Made by a program: the position numbers and the translations under genes | In this document: positions 50,794 through 60,092 of the stretch, piece after piece | Layout of the letters: every line of letters starts with the position of its first letter | Position numbering within the stretch: the stretch's first letter is position 1 | Assembly (NCBI GenBank): GCA_964623515.1 | Contig: CAZURV010000002.1 | Location: forward strand, 62,001-126,000 | Reading direction: 5' to 3' | Length of the DNA stretch: 64,000 nt | Source of the DNA: RUG714 sp964623515 | GTDB taxonomy: Bacteria > Bacillota > Clostridia > Oscillospirales > Acutalibacteraceae | Notes under the pieces: generated by a model | Database searches by the model: none | The model's input: only the letters and a program-made list of their open reading frames with translations | Told to the model about the DNA's origin: nothing

Positions 50794-52661
50794 TCTTTCC
50801 CCGCCTTTGCCAGATATATCAGAAGCACACTTATATCCGCAGGCGTAACGCCGCTTATTCTGCTTGCCTGACCAACGTTAAAGGGACGTACTTTGCTGAG
50901 CTTTTCAACTGCCTCAAGCCTTAGCCCTTTAAGGGCTTTATAATTTGTTTCTTCGGGAATCTTTTTTACTTCCAGCCGCCGCATTTCTTTTATCTGCGCT
51001 TGTTGTCGTTTAATATATCCCTCATATTTTATTTCCGTTTCAACCTGTTCCATAACATCCTTTGGCAAATTTGGACGCGTTTTGTCAATTTCGATCAGGT
51101 TTTTATAATTAAGCTGAGGCCGTTTCATGAGTTCAATTAACTTGCAACCTTTTTCCAGTGGCGCTGTTTCACGTGAAACAAGGATTTCGTTCGTTTCATC
51201 GCACAGCGGAACGGAAGTGTTTTCTAATCTTTTGCGCTCTTTCTTTACCTGCTCCTGCTTTTCGAGAAATTTCCCCCATCTCTCATCATTGATCAATCCG
51301 ATTTCTCTGCCGGCAGGCGTAAGCCTCACATCCGCATTATCCTGTCTGAGTACCAAACGATATTCGCTTCTGCTGGTCATCATTCTGTATGGATCGGAAC
51401 AGCCTTTGCTTACAAGATCATCAATCAGTGTGCCGATATAGGAGCTTGCACGATCAAGAATAAAAGGCGATTTCCCCAATATCTTGTTAGCTGCATTCAC
51501 TCCTGCCACAAGCCCTTGTGCTGCTGCTTCTTCGTATCCGCTTGATCCATTAAACTGCCCCGCACCGAATAATCCTTCAAAATCAAGAAATTCAAGCGTT
51601 GGTTTCAACGAAAGCGGATCAATGCAGTCGTATTCGATAGCATATGCATTTCTCATAATTTCCGCATTTTCCAATCCGGGTATGGAATGAATAAAATCAA
51701 TCTGCACATCTTCCGGCAAAGACGAGGAAAGCCCCTGAAGATACATTTCCTCCGTATCAAGCCCGCACGGCTCGATAAAAATCTGATGCCTTTCCTTTTC
51801 GGAGAAACGCACGATTTTGTCTTCTATACTCGGACAATAGCGAGGGCCCGCCCCTTCAATTTTTCCTGAATACATAGGTGAACGGCTTATATTATCAAGG
51901 ATTATTTTTTTCGTTTCTTCATTTGTATACGTGATATAACAAGATGCTTTATTTTCAATTTTACAGGATGGTATAAATTCAAACGCTTCTGGCTCGCCGT
52001 CTCCCTCCTGCCTCTCCAAGACGGAAAAATCAATACTTTTGCGGTTAACCCTGCTCGGCGTGCCGGTTTTAAACCGTCTCGTAGGAATACCAAGTTTTTT
52101 CAAAGCCTTTCCGAGCTCAGTTGCAGGAAACATACCGTCCGGTCCGCTTTCATATGAAACATCTCCAACGTAAACCTTGCCGGAAAGAAACGTTCCCGTT
52201 GCGATAATCACGCATTTTGCGCGGAAAAGCGCTTCCAGTTTTGTTTTTACAATCCATCCTTCGTTTTCTCTATATAAATCGACGATTTCCGCCTGTTTCA
52301 ATTCAAGATTTTCCGTTGTTTCCAGAACGTGTTTCATATAGCGCGAATAGTCTTTTCTGTCTATCTGTGCGCGCAGGGAATGAACCGCAGGCCCTTTCCC
52401 AAGATTCAGCATTCTGCTCTGAATCAGATTTTTATCGGCAGCTTTGCCCATTTCACCGCCCAGCGCATCTATTTCGCGCACAAGATGCCCCTTAGATGTT
52501 CCGCCGATTGAAGGATTGCACGCCATATTTCCTATCCAGTCCAGATTTATGGTAAACACAGCGGTTTTACAGCCGAGGCGTGCCGAAGCAAGCCCTGCTT
52601 CTATTCCGGCATGGCCTGCACCGATAACAATTACATCAAAGCTGTCATTAAAATATTCCAT
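50790..52661 (-). CDS. mnmG: tRNA uridine-34 cmnm5 modification enzyme MnmG (GidA)
   Basis: 623 residues. FAD-binding VIVIGAGHAGIEAGLASARLG at the N-terminus, then ACNPSIGGTSKGHLVREIDALGGEMG and the C-terminal helical domain that contacts MnmE. ATG 52661 (MEYFNDSFDVIVIG) is preferred over an in-frame TTG at 52676 because it directly precedes the Rossmann strand; neither has a strong SD. The coding sequence contains a perfect parS site (51165-51180). Confidence 0.96.
   Translation of the reverse strand: MEYFNDSFDVIVIGAGHAGIEAGLASARLGCKTAVFTINLDWIGNMACNPSIGGTSKGHLVREIDALGGEMGKAADKNLIQSRMLNLGKGPAVHSLRAQIDRKDYSRYMKHVLETTENLELKQAEIVDLYRENEGWIVKTKLEALFRAKCVIIATGTFLSGKVYVGDVSYESGPDGMFPATELGKALKKLGIPTRRFKTGTPSRVNRKSIDFSVLERQEGDGEPEAFEFIPSCKIENKASCYITYTNEETKKIILDNISRSPMYSGKIEGAGPRYCPSIEDKIVRFSEKERHQIFIEPCGLDTEEMYLQGLSSSLPEDVQIDFIHSIPGLENAEIMRNAYAIEYDCIDPLSLKPTLEFLDFEGLFGAGQFNGSSGYEEAAAQGLVAGVNAANKILGKSPFILDRASSYIGTLIDDLVSKGCSDPYRMMTSRSEYRLVLRQDNADVRLTPAGREIGLINDERWGKFLEKQEQVKKERKRLENTSVPLCDETNEILVSRETAPLEKGCKLIELMKRPQLNYKNLIEIDKTRPNLPKDVMEQVETEIKYEGYIKRQQAQIKEMRRLEVKKIPEETNYKALKGLRLEAVEKLSKVRPFNVGQASRISGVTPADISVLLIYLAKAGKE
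51165..51180. promoter_or_regulatory. parS site inside mnmG
   Basis: TGTTTCACGTGAAACA, an exact match to the consensus ParB-binding site, embedded in codons of mnmG. Confidence 0.95.
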
Positions 52662-52662
52662 A

Positions 52663-54024
52663 TCATTTACCAACACAAAAATTTTTGAAAACTTCGTCTG
52701 TTATTTTTTCCGTTGCCCTCTCTCCGGTCAATTCAAGTAGTGCTTCAACTGCACCGTCAGAGCTGACGTTTACAGCGTCAAGCGTAAGCCCGCAGACAAT
52801 CGCGTCAAGCGCTTCGTTAACACATTCGAGCGCTTTCACGCACTGTGTTTTCTGTCTTTCGGTTGCAAGCAAAGGCGCATATGGATTAAACCCGTCCGTT
52901 CCGAGAACTTTTTCAATCTTGTTTTCAAGTTCGGCAGTATTTTCACCGTTTTTTGCGGATATAACAACCATATTTTCACTGTATTTTTGCAGTTCCTTCG
53001 TGTCAAATGCAGACGGTAAATCCGATTTATTTATAATAAGTACGTGCGGACGCAATTTTATCGTCTCCAGAAGGTCGAAATCCTCGCGAAGCAAAGGCTT
53101 TGACCCGTCAAAAACAGCCAAAAGCAATCCCGCAGAAGCGATTTTCTTTTTTGTAAGCTCAATCCCGATTTTTTCAACGCAGTCATCCGAATCCCGCAGT
53201 CCTGCCGTATCGCTTAAACGCAAAACCGCATTGCCTACGCGAACCGTTGTTTCAACAACATCTCTCGTTGTTCCCTCAACTTCGGTAACTATACTTTTTT
53301 CTTCTCTGCAAAGCAGATTCATTATCGTTGATTTTCCGGCGTTGGTTCTGCCGCAGATAACGGTATCAACTCCGGCAATAACAGCCTGCCCCGCATGAAA
53401 GCCCGATATAAGTTCTTCGAGTTCGCTTTTTACCGAAGAATAAAAACGTTTTAGTTCTTCATAATCCGGAGACGCAATATCATCATCCGGATAATCCGTC
53501 CATGCCGCCATCTGCGCTGATATTTTCAGCATTTCTTCGGTTATGAATTTTATCTTTTTATAAAGCGCCCCGTTTTTTGCATTCACGGCGGCTTTTGCCG
53601 AAGCATCTCCCTGCGCGGAAATCACCGCCGCCACTGCTTCGGCGGAAGTTAAATCCATTTTCCCGTTGAGAAACGCTCTTTTTGTAAATTCTCCCGCTTC
53701 AGCCGGAACCGCTCCGTTTTCAAAACAAAGATTTAAAACTTTTCTGAGGATAAAAATTCCGCCGTGGCAGGAAAGTTCCACAACGTCTTCGCCGGTATAA
53801 CTGTTCGGCGCACGGAAAACAAGCGCAACACATTCGTCTATAATTTCGTCATCTCTGCAAATATAACCGAATGCCGCTGTGTATCCTTTCATCTGCGAAA
53901 GTTTTTTGTTTTTTACGGAAGAAAAAACACAATCTCCCACAGAAAACGCGTCTTCTCCGCTTATTCTTATTATTCCTATTCCTCCCACGGCAGGAGCCGT
54001 GCTTATCGCTGCAATGGTACGCAT
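52663..54024 (-). CDS. mnmE: tRNA modification GTPase MnmE (TrmE)
   Basis: 453 residues. N-terminal tetrahydrofolate-binding domain (TIAAISTAPAVGGIGIIRISG), helical domain with inserted G domain: GRTNAGKSTIMNLL, DTAGLRDSDD, NKSDLP; C-terminal FCVGK carries the catalytic Cys. Works with MnmG on tRNA U34. The ATG has AGGTG upstream and lies directly behind a strong terminator-like hairpin, hinting at attenuation. Confidence 0.97.
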   Translation of the reverse strand: MRTIAAISTAPAVGGIGIIRISGEDAFSVGDCVFSSVKNKKLSQMKGYTAAFGYICRDDEIIDECVALVFRAPNSYTGEDVVELSCHGGIFILRKVLNLCFENGAVPAEAGEFTKRAFLNGKMDLTSAEAVAAVISAQGDASAKAAVNAKNGALYKKIKFITEEMLKISAQMAAWTDYPDDDIASPDYEELKRFYSSVKSELEELISGFHAGQAVIAGVDTVICGRTNAGKSTIMNLLCREEKSIVTEVEGTTRDVVETTVRVGNAVLRLSDTAGLRDSDDCVEKIGIELTKKKIASAGLLLAVFDGSKPLLREDFDLLETIKLRPHVLIINKSDLPSAFDTKELQKYSENMVVISAKNGENTAELENKIEKVLGTDGFNPYAPLLATERQKTQCVKALECVNEALDAIVCGLTLDAVNVSSDGAVEALLELTGERATEKITDEVFKNFCVGK

Positions 54025-54036
54025 AAAAACACCTGC

Positions 54037-54069
54037 AAAAAAATGGCGGCGGATATTTTTACCGCCGCC
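54037..54069 (-). terminator. Terminator between jag and mnmE
   Basis: Minus strand: GGCGGCGG / CCGCCGCC (8 bp, all G-C) with a 9-base A/T-rich loop, then A and seven T residues. It separates the rpmH-jag unit from mnmE-mnmG-rsmG and ends only 12 bp before the mnmE start codon. Confidence 0.88.
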
Positions 54070-54077
54070 GCATAAAT

Positions 54078-55007
54078 TTAATCTTTTGAAATTATACCGT
54101 AAAGCGGAGCTTCGGTATTGTCTTTTTTTGGAACTCTGTTTTCATCAACCTGCGGTTTATAGACCTTTCTGTTCTCCGAGCCGCGTCTTATCCCTCCCTG
54201 CGGACGAAATCCGTCTTCCGGAGAAATAACAACTCTGCGGTCTATATTAGATCCGATTGAATGTGACTTCACCCCTTCTATTTCCTGAACGGTAGCATGA
54301 ATAATATGCCTTTCATACGGATTCATCGGTTCAAGCGTCACGCGTCTGCCCGAACGCAACGCATGTTTTGCACTCTTTTGTGCAAGAGCAACAAGCGTAG
54401 CTTTTCTTTTTTCTCTGTAATTTGCAATATCAAGCGTCACGCGTACATAATCATCATGGCCCTTGTTGGCAATGAGGCTTGCAAGATACTGAAGCGCGTC
54501 CAGCGTCTCTCCGCGCCTGCCGATAATGATGCCGTCAATATCATGATCTGCACAGTCAACTGTTAAATATATGGAATCGCTTCCGTCTGCACTTGCAGTA
54601 ACAAAGACTTCTTTTTCAAGCATTGTTTCAAGCACGCTTTTCATATATGCACATGCTTTGTTTTTTGCGTCTTCAAGGCGTTCCGGCGTTACGGAAATTA
54701 CGGTTTTCTCTTCTTTTTTCTGTGAAGAATTTTGTTTTTTTACCTCCGTCTTTTTCCCCGGTTTTGTATTTTTAGATTTGCTTTCGCTTTTTTTAGCGGA
54801 TTTTCTTTTTTCCTTTTTTGCGTCACTTTTCTCATAATAAGCCTTTACCTGCGCTTTTTTTCCTCCGAATAAACCTAAAACTTTTTTGCTCGGAAGGCTA
54901 ACTATGTCAAATTTAATATCGACATTTTCGGGAGCATTCAAAAGAGTTTTCGCATTTTCCTGCGCTTCCTCAATCGTATTTCCCTCACCAATTTTTTCTA
55001 TAATCAA
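54078..55007 (-). CDS. jag: Jag / KhpB-type RNA-binding protein
   Basis: 309 residues. Jag-N domain (GEGNTIEEAQENAKTLL), a long Lys/Ser-rich linker (about 75-125), a KH domain (DHDIDGIIIGRRGETLDALQYLA) and an R3H domain (LEPMNPYERHIIHATVQ). TTG 55007 is chosen as start because GGAGG lies seven bases upstream; the upstream in-frame extension overlaps yidC. Clustered with yidC as is universal in Firmicutes. Confidence 0.92.
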   Translation of the reverse strand: MIIEKIGEGNTIEEAQENAKTLLNAPENVDIKFDIVSLPSKKVLGLFGGKKAQVKAYYEKSDAKKEKRKSAKKSESKSKNTKPGKKTEVKKQNSSQKKEEKTVISVTPERLEDAKNKACAYMKSVLETMLEKEVFVTASADGSDSIYLTVDCADHDIDGIIIGRRGETLDALQYLASLIANKGHDDYVRVTLDIANYREKRKATLVALAQKSAKHALRSGRRVTLEPMNPYERHIIHATVQEIEGVKSHSIGSNIDRRVVISPEDGFRPQGGIRRGSENRKVYKPQVDENRVPKKDNTEAPLYGIISKD

Positions 55008-55023
55008 AATATTTTCCTCCGAA

Positions 55024-55983
55024 TTAATCGGCTGCTCTGTTCTTAACACTTTTTTCGTAAGAATATTTCACAACCATATCTTTTATCATATTTTTTGCTG
55101 CCACCTTAGGCGGTGCATATAAATTTGAGAGAATCATTGTCTGAATCAGGGCAAAAACATTTGAAATTACCCAATAAAAACCTACACCCGTGGGAACCGA
55201 AAATCCTATCCAAAGTGAAAACAAAGGCATCATAACAAGCATACATCCGTTGCTCATTGCATTGCCTGCCTGAGCCATAGCAGGATTTGTTTTTTTCTGA
55301 CGTTGCATGGAATAAAAGCTTGTTAAAAAAGATGTAACTCCGGATAAAATCGGTATTAGCCAATAAATGCTCGGCTTTGAAATTGTCGGTGTCTGCGTTA
55401 AATCAAGCCCGAAAAGCTTAAAATGCTCCAGAAAATTTTTCATTGTTTCAATCTGTGCGGGAGTAAATACGGCATTGATTTTATTAAACAAATCGCCTTT
55501 TGCGCTGTTTAAAGAATTAAGAATTACAAGCTCGTTATAATTTGAGCCCTTCGCATTTTCGGCAGCCGCTTTTATAAGATCGCTTACCCCGCTCATTCCG
55601 AGAAAGTTATTAACTGTATCTTTAAAGTGAAGCATATATGAAATCGGTCTAGTTATTGCACCGAATACACCCCAAAGAAGAGGAAGGGAAACAAGCATTG
55701 GCAAGCAACCTGCCGACATCGGATTAAATCCTTCTTTGCTGTAAAGTTTCTGCTGCTCTTCCTGAAGCTTTTGGCGGTCGTTTCCGAATTTCTGCTGAAG
55801 CTTCTGCAGTTTTGGCTGTATTCTGAATTGCTTTGCCTGGCTTTTCTGCTGTGGAATATAAGTAGGAAGAAAAATTATCCTCGTTATAAGCGTAAAAGCA
55901 ATGATAGCCAAAATATAATTGTTGCTGAATATATTATAAAAAAACTCCAGCACATAACCAAATAAGCTGTAAAAATAAGTCAT
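55024..55983 (-). CDS. yidC: Membrane protein insertase YidC (OxaA)
   Basis: 319 residues. Inserts membrane proteins with or without Sec. N-terminal helix without lipobox, then TLITRIIFLPTYIPQQKSQAKQF, the cytoplasmic coiled hairpin (QPKLQKLQQKFGNDRQKLQEEQQKLYSKEG), FNPMSAGCLPMLVSLPLLWGVF and two to three C-terminal helices. The loop between helices is longer than usual (about 130-190). ATG 55983 follows GGGAGA; an ATG 12 bases earlier contains this SD. Confidence 0.94.
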   Translation of the reverse strand: MTYFYSLFGYVLEFFYNIFSNNYILAIIAFTLITRIIFLPTYIPQQKSQAKQFRIQPKLQKLQQKFGNDRQKLQEEQQKLYSKEGFNPMSAGCLPMLVSLPLLWGVFGAITRPISYMLHFKDTVNNFLGMSGVSDLIKAAAENAKGSNYNELVILNSLNSAKGDLFNKINAVFTPAQIETMKNFLEHFKLFGLDLTQTPTISKPSIYWLIPILSGVTSFLTSFYSMQRQKKTNPAMAQAGNAMSNGCMLVMMPLFSLWIGFSVPTGVGFYWVISNVFALIQTMILSNLYAPPKVAAKNMIKDMVVKYSYEKSVKNRAAD

Positions 55984-56008
55984 AATTTCTCCCATTTAAG
56001 TTTCCGCG

Positions 56009-56227
56009 TCATTTTTTCGGCGGAACAGGGTCATATCCTCCCTTAAAAAGCGGATTACATCTCATAATTCTTTTAAATGCCAGCCAGGTTCCTTTTAAAG
56101 CTCCGTGCACCTCTACAGCTTCCAAAGCATAAGCCGAACACGACGGATAAAATCTGCAGCATCCCCGGGACATCCAGGAGAATCCTTTCTGATATATTTT
56201 TATAAATAATTTAATCAGCTTTTTCAC
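56009..56227 (-). CDS. yidD: Membrane protein insertion efficiency factor YidD
   Basis: 72 residues. CCRFYPSCSAYALEAVEVHGALKG and CNPLFKGGYDPVP are the family signature. GTG 56227 with AGGTG six bases upstream gives a typical MKKLIKLFIKIYQKG start; another GTG at 56236 is possible. It overlaps rnpA by 17 bp. Confidence 0.92.
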   Translation of the reverse strand: MKKLIKLFIKIYQKGFSWMSRGCCRFYPSCSAYALEAVEVHGALKGTWLAFKRIMRCNPLFKGGYDPVPPKK

Positions 56228-56558
56228 AGATAACACCTGTTTTTATTAAGCATTCTTTTAGATCTTCTGTTACAACGATACTGTTTGAAAACACTGTTTT
56301 TGTGCGCGCAACAATAACCATATCGTAACAACTGTTAAATAACGGCAAAAGATTTCTGTAAGCAGTTCTGATTAAACGCCTTGCCCTGTTGCGTTTAACG
56401 GCATTGCCTATTTTTTTGCCGCTTGTTATTCCCAATCTGTTTATATGAAGCTTATTTTTTCTCAGATAAACAACAACTGTGGGTTTAACATAATTTCTGC
56501 CTCTGCTGTAAAGATAACGGAATTCCTTATTTAACTTTAATGTTTCAAATTTTTCCAT
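56211..56558 (-). CDS. rnpA: Ribonuclease P protein component
   Basis: 115 residues, basic. LKLNKEFRYLYSRG, then the RNA-binding signature KIGNAVKRNRARRLIRTAYR. Assists the RNase P RNA in tRNA 5' processing. The start is placed at ATG 56558 (MEKFETLK) by family pattern; an ATG at 56573, only 4 bp after rpmH, is the alternative. Neither has a clear SD, implying coupling to rpmH. Confidence 0.93.
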   Translation of the reverse strand: MEKFETLKLNKEFRYLYSRGRNYVKPTVVVYLRKNKLHINRLGITSGKKIGNAVKRNRARRLIRTAYRNLLPLFNSCYDMVIVARTKTVFSNSIVVTEDLKECLIKTGVICEKAD

Positions 56559-56577
56559 TTTCTTTACTTTCATTGAA

Positions 56578-56712
56578 TCAGTAGGTTAATTGTTTTCTTC
56601 CTTTTGAACGGCGGCGTGCCAATACTTTGCGACCGCTTCTGGTTGCCATTCTTTTACGAAACCCGTGTTCTTTTTTTCTATGTCTTTTTTTAGGCTGATA
56701 AGTTCTTATCAT
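56578..56712 (-). CDS. rpmH: 50S ribosomal protein L34
   Basis: 44 residues, read directly from the minus strand: MIRTYQPKKRHRKKEHGFRK followed by RMATRSGRKVLARRRSKGRK and QLTY. This is a textbook L34. GGAGG precedes the ATG. First gene of the minus-strand run from the origin. Confidence 0.97.
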   Translation of the reverse strand: MIRTYQPKKRHRKKEHGFRKRMATRSGRKVLARRRSKGRKQLTY

Positions 56713-57114
56713 TTTCTTTCCTCCTATCCTATGTATGAACTGGTCTCAATACACATAAGTCTGTACGCAGTATGGCGCACGAATAAATAAAAATAATATC
56801 AAAATATTCAGTAAAGAAAAGAATATCTTAATCTATTATAATACAGTTTAAAATTATAACAACTGTTCGGCAATAAGTCAATATTTATTTTATTTATTTT
56901 TACTAAATATTTAAAATAATAATATTTTATTACATTAAAAAAGTATACACAATCAGATAATTTTTTGTTGAAAATCATATTATATTATGGTAAAATAAAA
57001 TATATATTTTTTTATCGGCTTTCTGTTATTCGGATTTACATATTTTGGTTTAATCCTTGAATAAAATATTTCAGAATTCGAAACTAAAATTATCAGCAAA
57101 ACAGGAGAAATTAA
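56713..57114. other. oriC part 1: AT-rich rpmH-dnaA intergenic region with dnaA promoter
   Basis: Very AT-rich 400 bp. It contains the divergent rpmH promoter, one DnaA-box-like GTATACACA (56943-56951, one mismatch to TTATNCACA), and the dnaA promoter TTGAAA (56968-56973), 17 bp, TAAAAT (56991-56996) with extended TGG. The dnaA SD is AGGAG just before 57115. Confidence 0.75.
56853..56881 (-). promoter_or_regulatory. Promoter of rpmH-rnpA-yidD-yidC-jag
   Basis: Minus strand TTGACT (56881-56876), 17 bp, TATAAT (56858-56853). A 140-base leader to rpmH follows. Confidence 0.8.
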
Positions 57115-58461
57115 ATGAAATCATTTAAAGATGTTTTTCAAACCGTTAAGAATACCATAAAATCAAATATTTCCGAAACAGCGGCAAACTTATGGGTTGA
57201 ACCTTTGGAATTCATTAAATATGAAGATAATATCGTAACAATAAACTGCGGAGAAAGTTTTGTAAAAAATATTGTTATTGAAAACAAATATGCAGAATTA
57301 TGGAAAAAAGGATTTGAAGAAACCCTCGGTTTTCCCGTAAAAATCAATTTTCTTGATAATGAAGAAGCTTTTTCGGAACAAGAAGAAGAAAACGGAGAAA
57401 ATTCTTCCTATCAGATAGTCAACGGAGATGAAGAAAAAGAAACTTTTGATAATTTTGTTGTCGGGCCTTCCAATAAATTTGCACATGCTGCCGCTCTTGC
57501 GGTAACCATGAATCCGGGAGGCATCAACAATAAAAACGGAATGAATTATAATCCGCTGTTTATTTACGGAGACTCCGGTCTCGGAAAAACGCATCTTTTA
57601 AGAGCTATTGCAAATGAAATCAAAAAGCGTTATCCCGAAATGAAAATTATTTTTGTTCATACTGAAGAATTTACAAATGAGTTTATTTATCATCTCGGAA
57701 ATAAAACAACTTCTGTTTTTCACGATAAATACAGAAAAGCAGACGTTCTAATTTTTGACGACGTTCAGTTTTTATCCGGCAGAACACAAACGCAGGAAGA
57801 ATTTTTTCACACAATGAACTCTATCGTCAGTGCAGGAAAACAGATTGTTCTTTCATCAGATCGTCCTCCCAGAGAAATAGAAACCCTTGCAAACAGAATC
57901 AGGAATCGCCTTGAAGGTGGTCTTCTTGCAGACATTCAGCCTCCTGAACTTGAAACAAGAATCGCAATCATTAAAAATAAAGCGGAAAAATATGATTTGG
58001 AACTCAACGATGATTATATTATTGAGTATATTGCCGAAAGAGTAAAAAACGATATAAGACAACTTGAAGGAGTTGTAAAAAAACTTAAAGCTTTCAGTAC
58101 ACTTAATATTCCGATAAATATCAGTGTTGTTCAAAATGTTATAAAAGATATTATTACAAATAACAGACCGATTCCTCAGACAACGGAAAAAATTATTCTT
58201 GAAGTTTCAAGAATATACAACATTCCTATCGACGATATCTATTCAAAAAAGAGAAACGCTTCCATTTCAAATGCTCGTCAGATATGTATGTATATTATTA
58301 GAAACGTTACAGGCCTTACATTTGAAGAAATAGGAAAAAAATTTGATAAAAATCATGCTACCGTTATGCATGCAATTTATCAGGTAGAAGATAAAATCAA
58401 ACATGATTCAACATTAAAAGCACAGATTTCAGATATAATAAAAAATGTAAAAAATATTTGA
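57115..58461 (+). CDS. dnaA: Chromosomal replication initiator DnaA
   Basis: 448 residues. Domain I (1-80), a short acidic linker (83-112), AAA+ domain with Walker A GDSGLGKTH (152-160) and Walker B VLIFDDVQFL, sensor II region, and the domain IV HTH ending in the signature FDKNHATVMHAI that reads DnaA boxes. Initiates replication at oriC. First gene of dnaA-dnaN-yaaA-recF-remB-gyrB-gyrA. Confidence 0.98.
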   Translation: MKSFKDVFQTVKNTIKSNISETAANLWVEPLEFIKYEDNIVTINCGESFVKNIVIENKYAELWKKGFEETLGFPVKINFLDNEEAFSEQEEENGENSSYQIVNGDEEKETFDNFVVGPSNKFAHAAALAVTMNPGGINNKNGMNYNPLFIYGDSGLGKTHLLRAIANEIKKRYPEMKIIFVHTEEFTNEFIYHLGNKTTSVFHDKYRKADVLIFDDVQFLSGRTQTQEEFFHTMNSIVSAGKQIVLSSDRPPREIETLANRIRNRLEGGLLADIQPPELETRIAIIKNKAEKYDLELNDDYIIEYIAERVKNDIRQLEGVVKKLKAFSTLNIPINISVVQNVIKDIITNNRPIPQTTEKIILEVSRIYNIPIDDIYSKKRNASISNARQICMYIIRNVTGLTFEEIGKKFDKNHATVMHAIYQVEDKIKHDSTLKAQISDIIKNVKNI

Positions 58462-58734
58462 TGCTATAAATTAACATCTTTTTAACAATTAACAATCATT
58501 TATTAACAATATCAACTTTCCGTTTTTTCTTTTTTGTTTCACAACATTTCACGTTTTTTTATCAACAAAATGAAAAACATGTGAAACCATATATTTATAT
58601 ATCTATCCAAGACTTTTTAACAATATTAACACTCCATACTACTAATGCTATTATACATATAAACTGTTCTATGATAATAAAAGGATTAACTCATTTATTC
58701 TTTTTGGGTTAAATCTAAAAAAAGGAGAAGAAAA
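58462..58734 (+). other. oriC part 2: dnaA-dnaN intergenic region with TTAACA-type repeats
   Basis: Very AT-rich 273 bp with at least seven same-strand copies of a box ending in AACA. TTATCAACA (58559-58567) and TTATTAACA (58500-58508) are closest to the DnaA box TTATCCACA. Weaker ones are TTTTTAACA (58479, 58614), AAATTAACA (58468), CAATTAACA (58486) and ATATTAACA (58623). Likely DnaA-binding cluster and unwinding region. GGAGAAG before 58735 serves dnaN. Confidence 0.65.
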
Positions 58735-59844
58735 ATGAAATTTATATGCAATACAAATGAATTATCAGCCGCTTGTCAGGCTGTTGCAAAAGCAGTTTCT
58801 CAAAAATCCAGCCTTCCTGCGATTGAAGGCATTTTTATCAATGCGGAAAATAATATGCTTACAATAACCGGATATGATCTCGAACTCGGCATAACTACCA
58901 AAATTGAGGCAAACGTGGAAGAAGAAGGTGCAGTTATCATTGAAGCCAGAAAACTCTGTGAAATTGTGCGAAGTATGCCTCTTGAAACAATAAGCATAAC
59001 CTGTGATGAAAGGCAGATGTGTTATATTAAATCGGGAAACACGGAATTTTCAATTATCGGAATAAATGCAGAAGAATATCCCGAGCTTCCCATTGTTGAA
59101 AACGGAACGGAATTGAATCTGGATACCGAAACGTTCAAAAAGATGATAAAACAAACAGTTTTTGCCTGTGCCGTAGTGGATTCAAAGCCTGTTCATATGG
59201 GAGTAAAATTTGAAATAAGCAGAAATACAATGTGTATGATTGCTGTTGACGGATTTCGTCTTGCAATAAGAAAAGAGAAAATAAAATATACCGGGGAAGA
59301 ACTTAATTTTGTTGTTCCTTCAAAAACGCTTAATGAAATACTTAAACTTACGGCTGATGAAAATGACAGCGGAATTGAATTATATCTCGGGAAAAGACAC
59401 ATTGTTTTTAAAATAGGAAACTATTCTATAATCAGTCGTCTTCTTGAAGGAGAATTTCTTAATTATAAATCGGCAATTCCGAATGGATGCACAACACAGA
59501 CTGTTATCGATACCGATGTTCTGCTCAAATCAATTGAGAGAACAGCAGTTGTTATTGTTGATAGATTAAAAAGTCCGGTAAGATGTATATTCGGAGATGA
59601 TGAAATAAAAATTTCATGTATTACTTCAAATATACGCGTATTTGATAAAATTCCTGCTTCCGTTCTCGGAAACAGAATAGAAATCGGATTTAATTCAAAG
59701 TATTTTATGGATGCACTTAAAAATGCAGATTGTGACGAAGTAAAAATTGAACTCAGCGGTCCACTTAGTCCCATAAAAATCACGCCGGTAAAAAGTGAAG
59801 AATTTTTATTCCTTGTTCTTCCAGTAAGGCTTAAAAGCGAATAA
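58735..59844 (+). CDS. dnaN: DNA polymerase III beta sliding clamp
   Basis: 369 residues. Three clamp-fold domains; MKFICNTNELSAACQAVAKAVSQKSSLPAIEGIFI start and the C-terminal LFLVLPVRLK (family MPMRL-type ending) are diagnostic. Shares its stop/start base with the following S4 gene. Confidence 0.97.
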   Translation: MKFICNTNELSAACQAVAKAVSQKSSLPAIEGIFINAENNMLTITGYDLELGITTKIEANVEEEGAVIIEARKLCEIVRSMPLETISITCDERQMCYIKSGNTEFSIIGINAEEYPELPIVENGTELNLDTETFKKMIKQTVFACAVVDSKPVHMGVKFEISRNTMCMIAVDGFRLAIRKEKIKYTGEELNFVVPSKTLNEILKLTADENDSGIELYLGKRHIVFKIGNYSIISRLLEGEFLNYKSAIPNGCTTQTVIDTDVLLKSIERTAVVIVDRLKSPVRCIFGDDEIKISCITSNIRVFDKIPASVLGNRIEIGFNSKYFMDALKNADCDEVKIELSGPLSPIKITPVKSEEFLFLVLPVRLKSE

Positions 59845-60092
59845 TGAAAAAAATAAAAATTACAATAAAAAATAAAAAAGTTGAAAATATAAAAATAAAT
59901 ACCGAATATATTAAACTGGATTCTTTTTTAAAATATGCAAATGTTGTTTCAAGCGGAGGAGAAGCAAAAATAATAATCAAAGATGGATTGATTAAGGTAA
60001 ACAATGCTGTCTGCAGGGCAAGAGGCAAAAAAATTTATCAGAAAGATTTTGTTGAGTATGATAATGTAATTTATAAAATATCGGAAGAATGA
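59844..60092 (+). CDS. yaaA: S4-domain RNA-binding protein YaaA
   Basis: 82 residues. Basic N-terminus, then the S4 fold: IKLDSFLKYANVVSSGGEAKIIIKDGLIKVNNAVCRARGKKI. Position between dnaN and recF is conserved across Firmicutes; exact role is unclear. One-base overlap with dnaN and four-base overlap with recF. Confidence 0.93.
   Translation: MKKIKITIKNKKVENIKINTEYIKLDSFLKYANVVSSGGEAKIIIKDGLIKVNNAVCRARGKKIYQKDFVEYDNVIYKISEE

Noticed and set aside
58536..58590. Third parS-like pair (GTTTCAC and GTGAAAC halves)
   Set aside because: The halves are about 40 bp apart and do not form a 16-bp palindrome.
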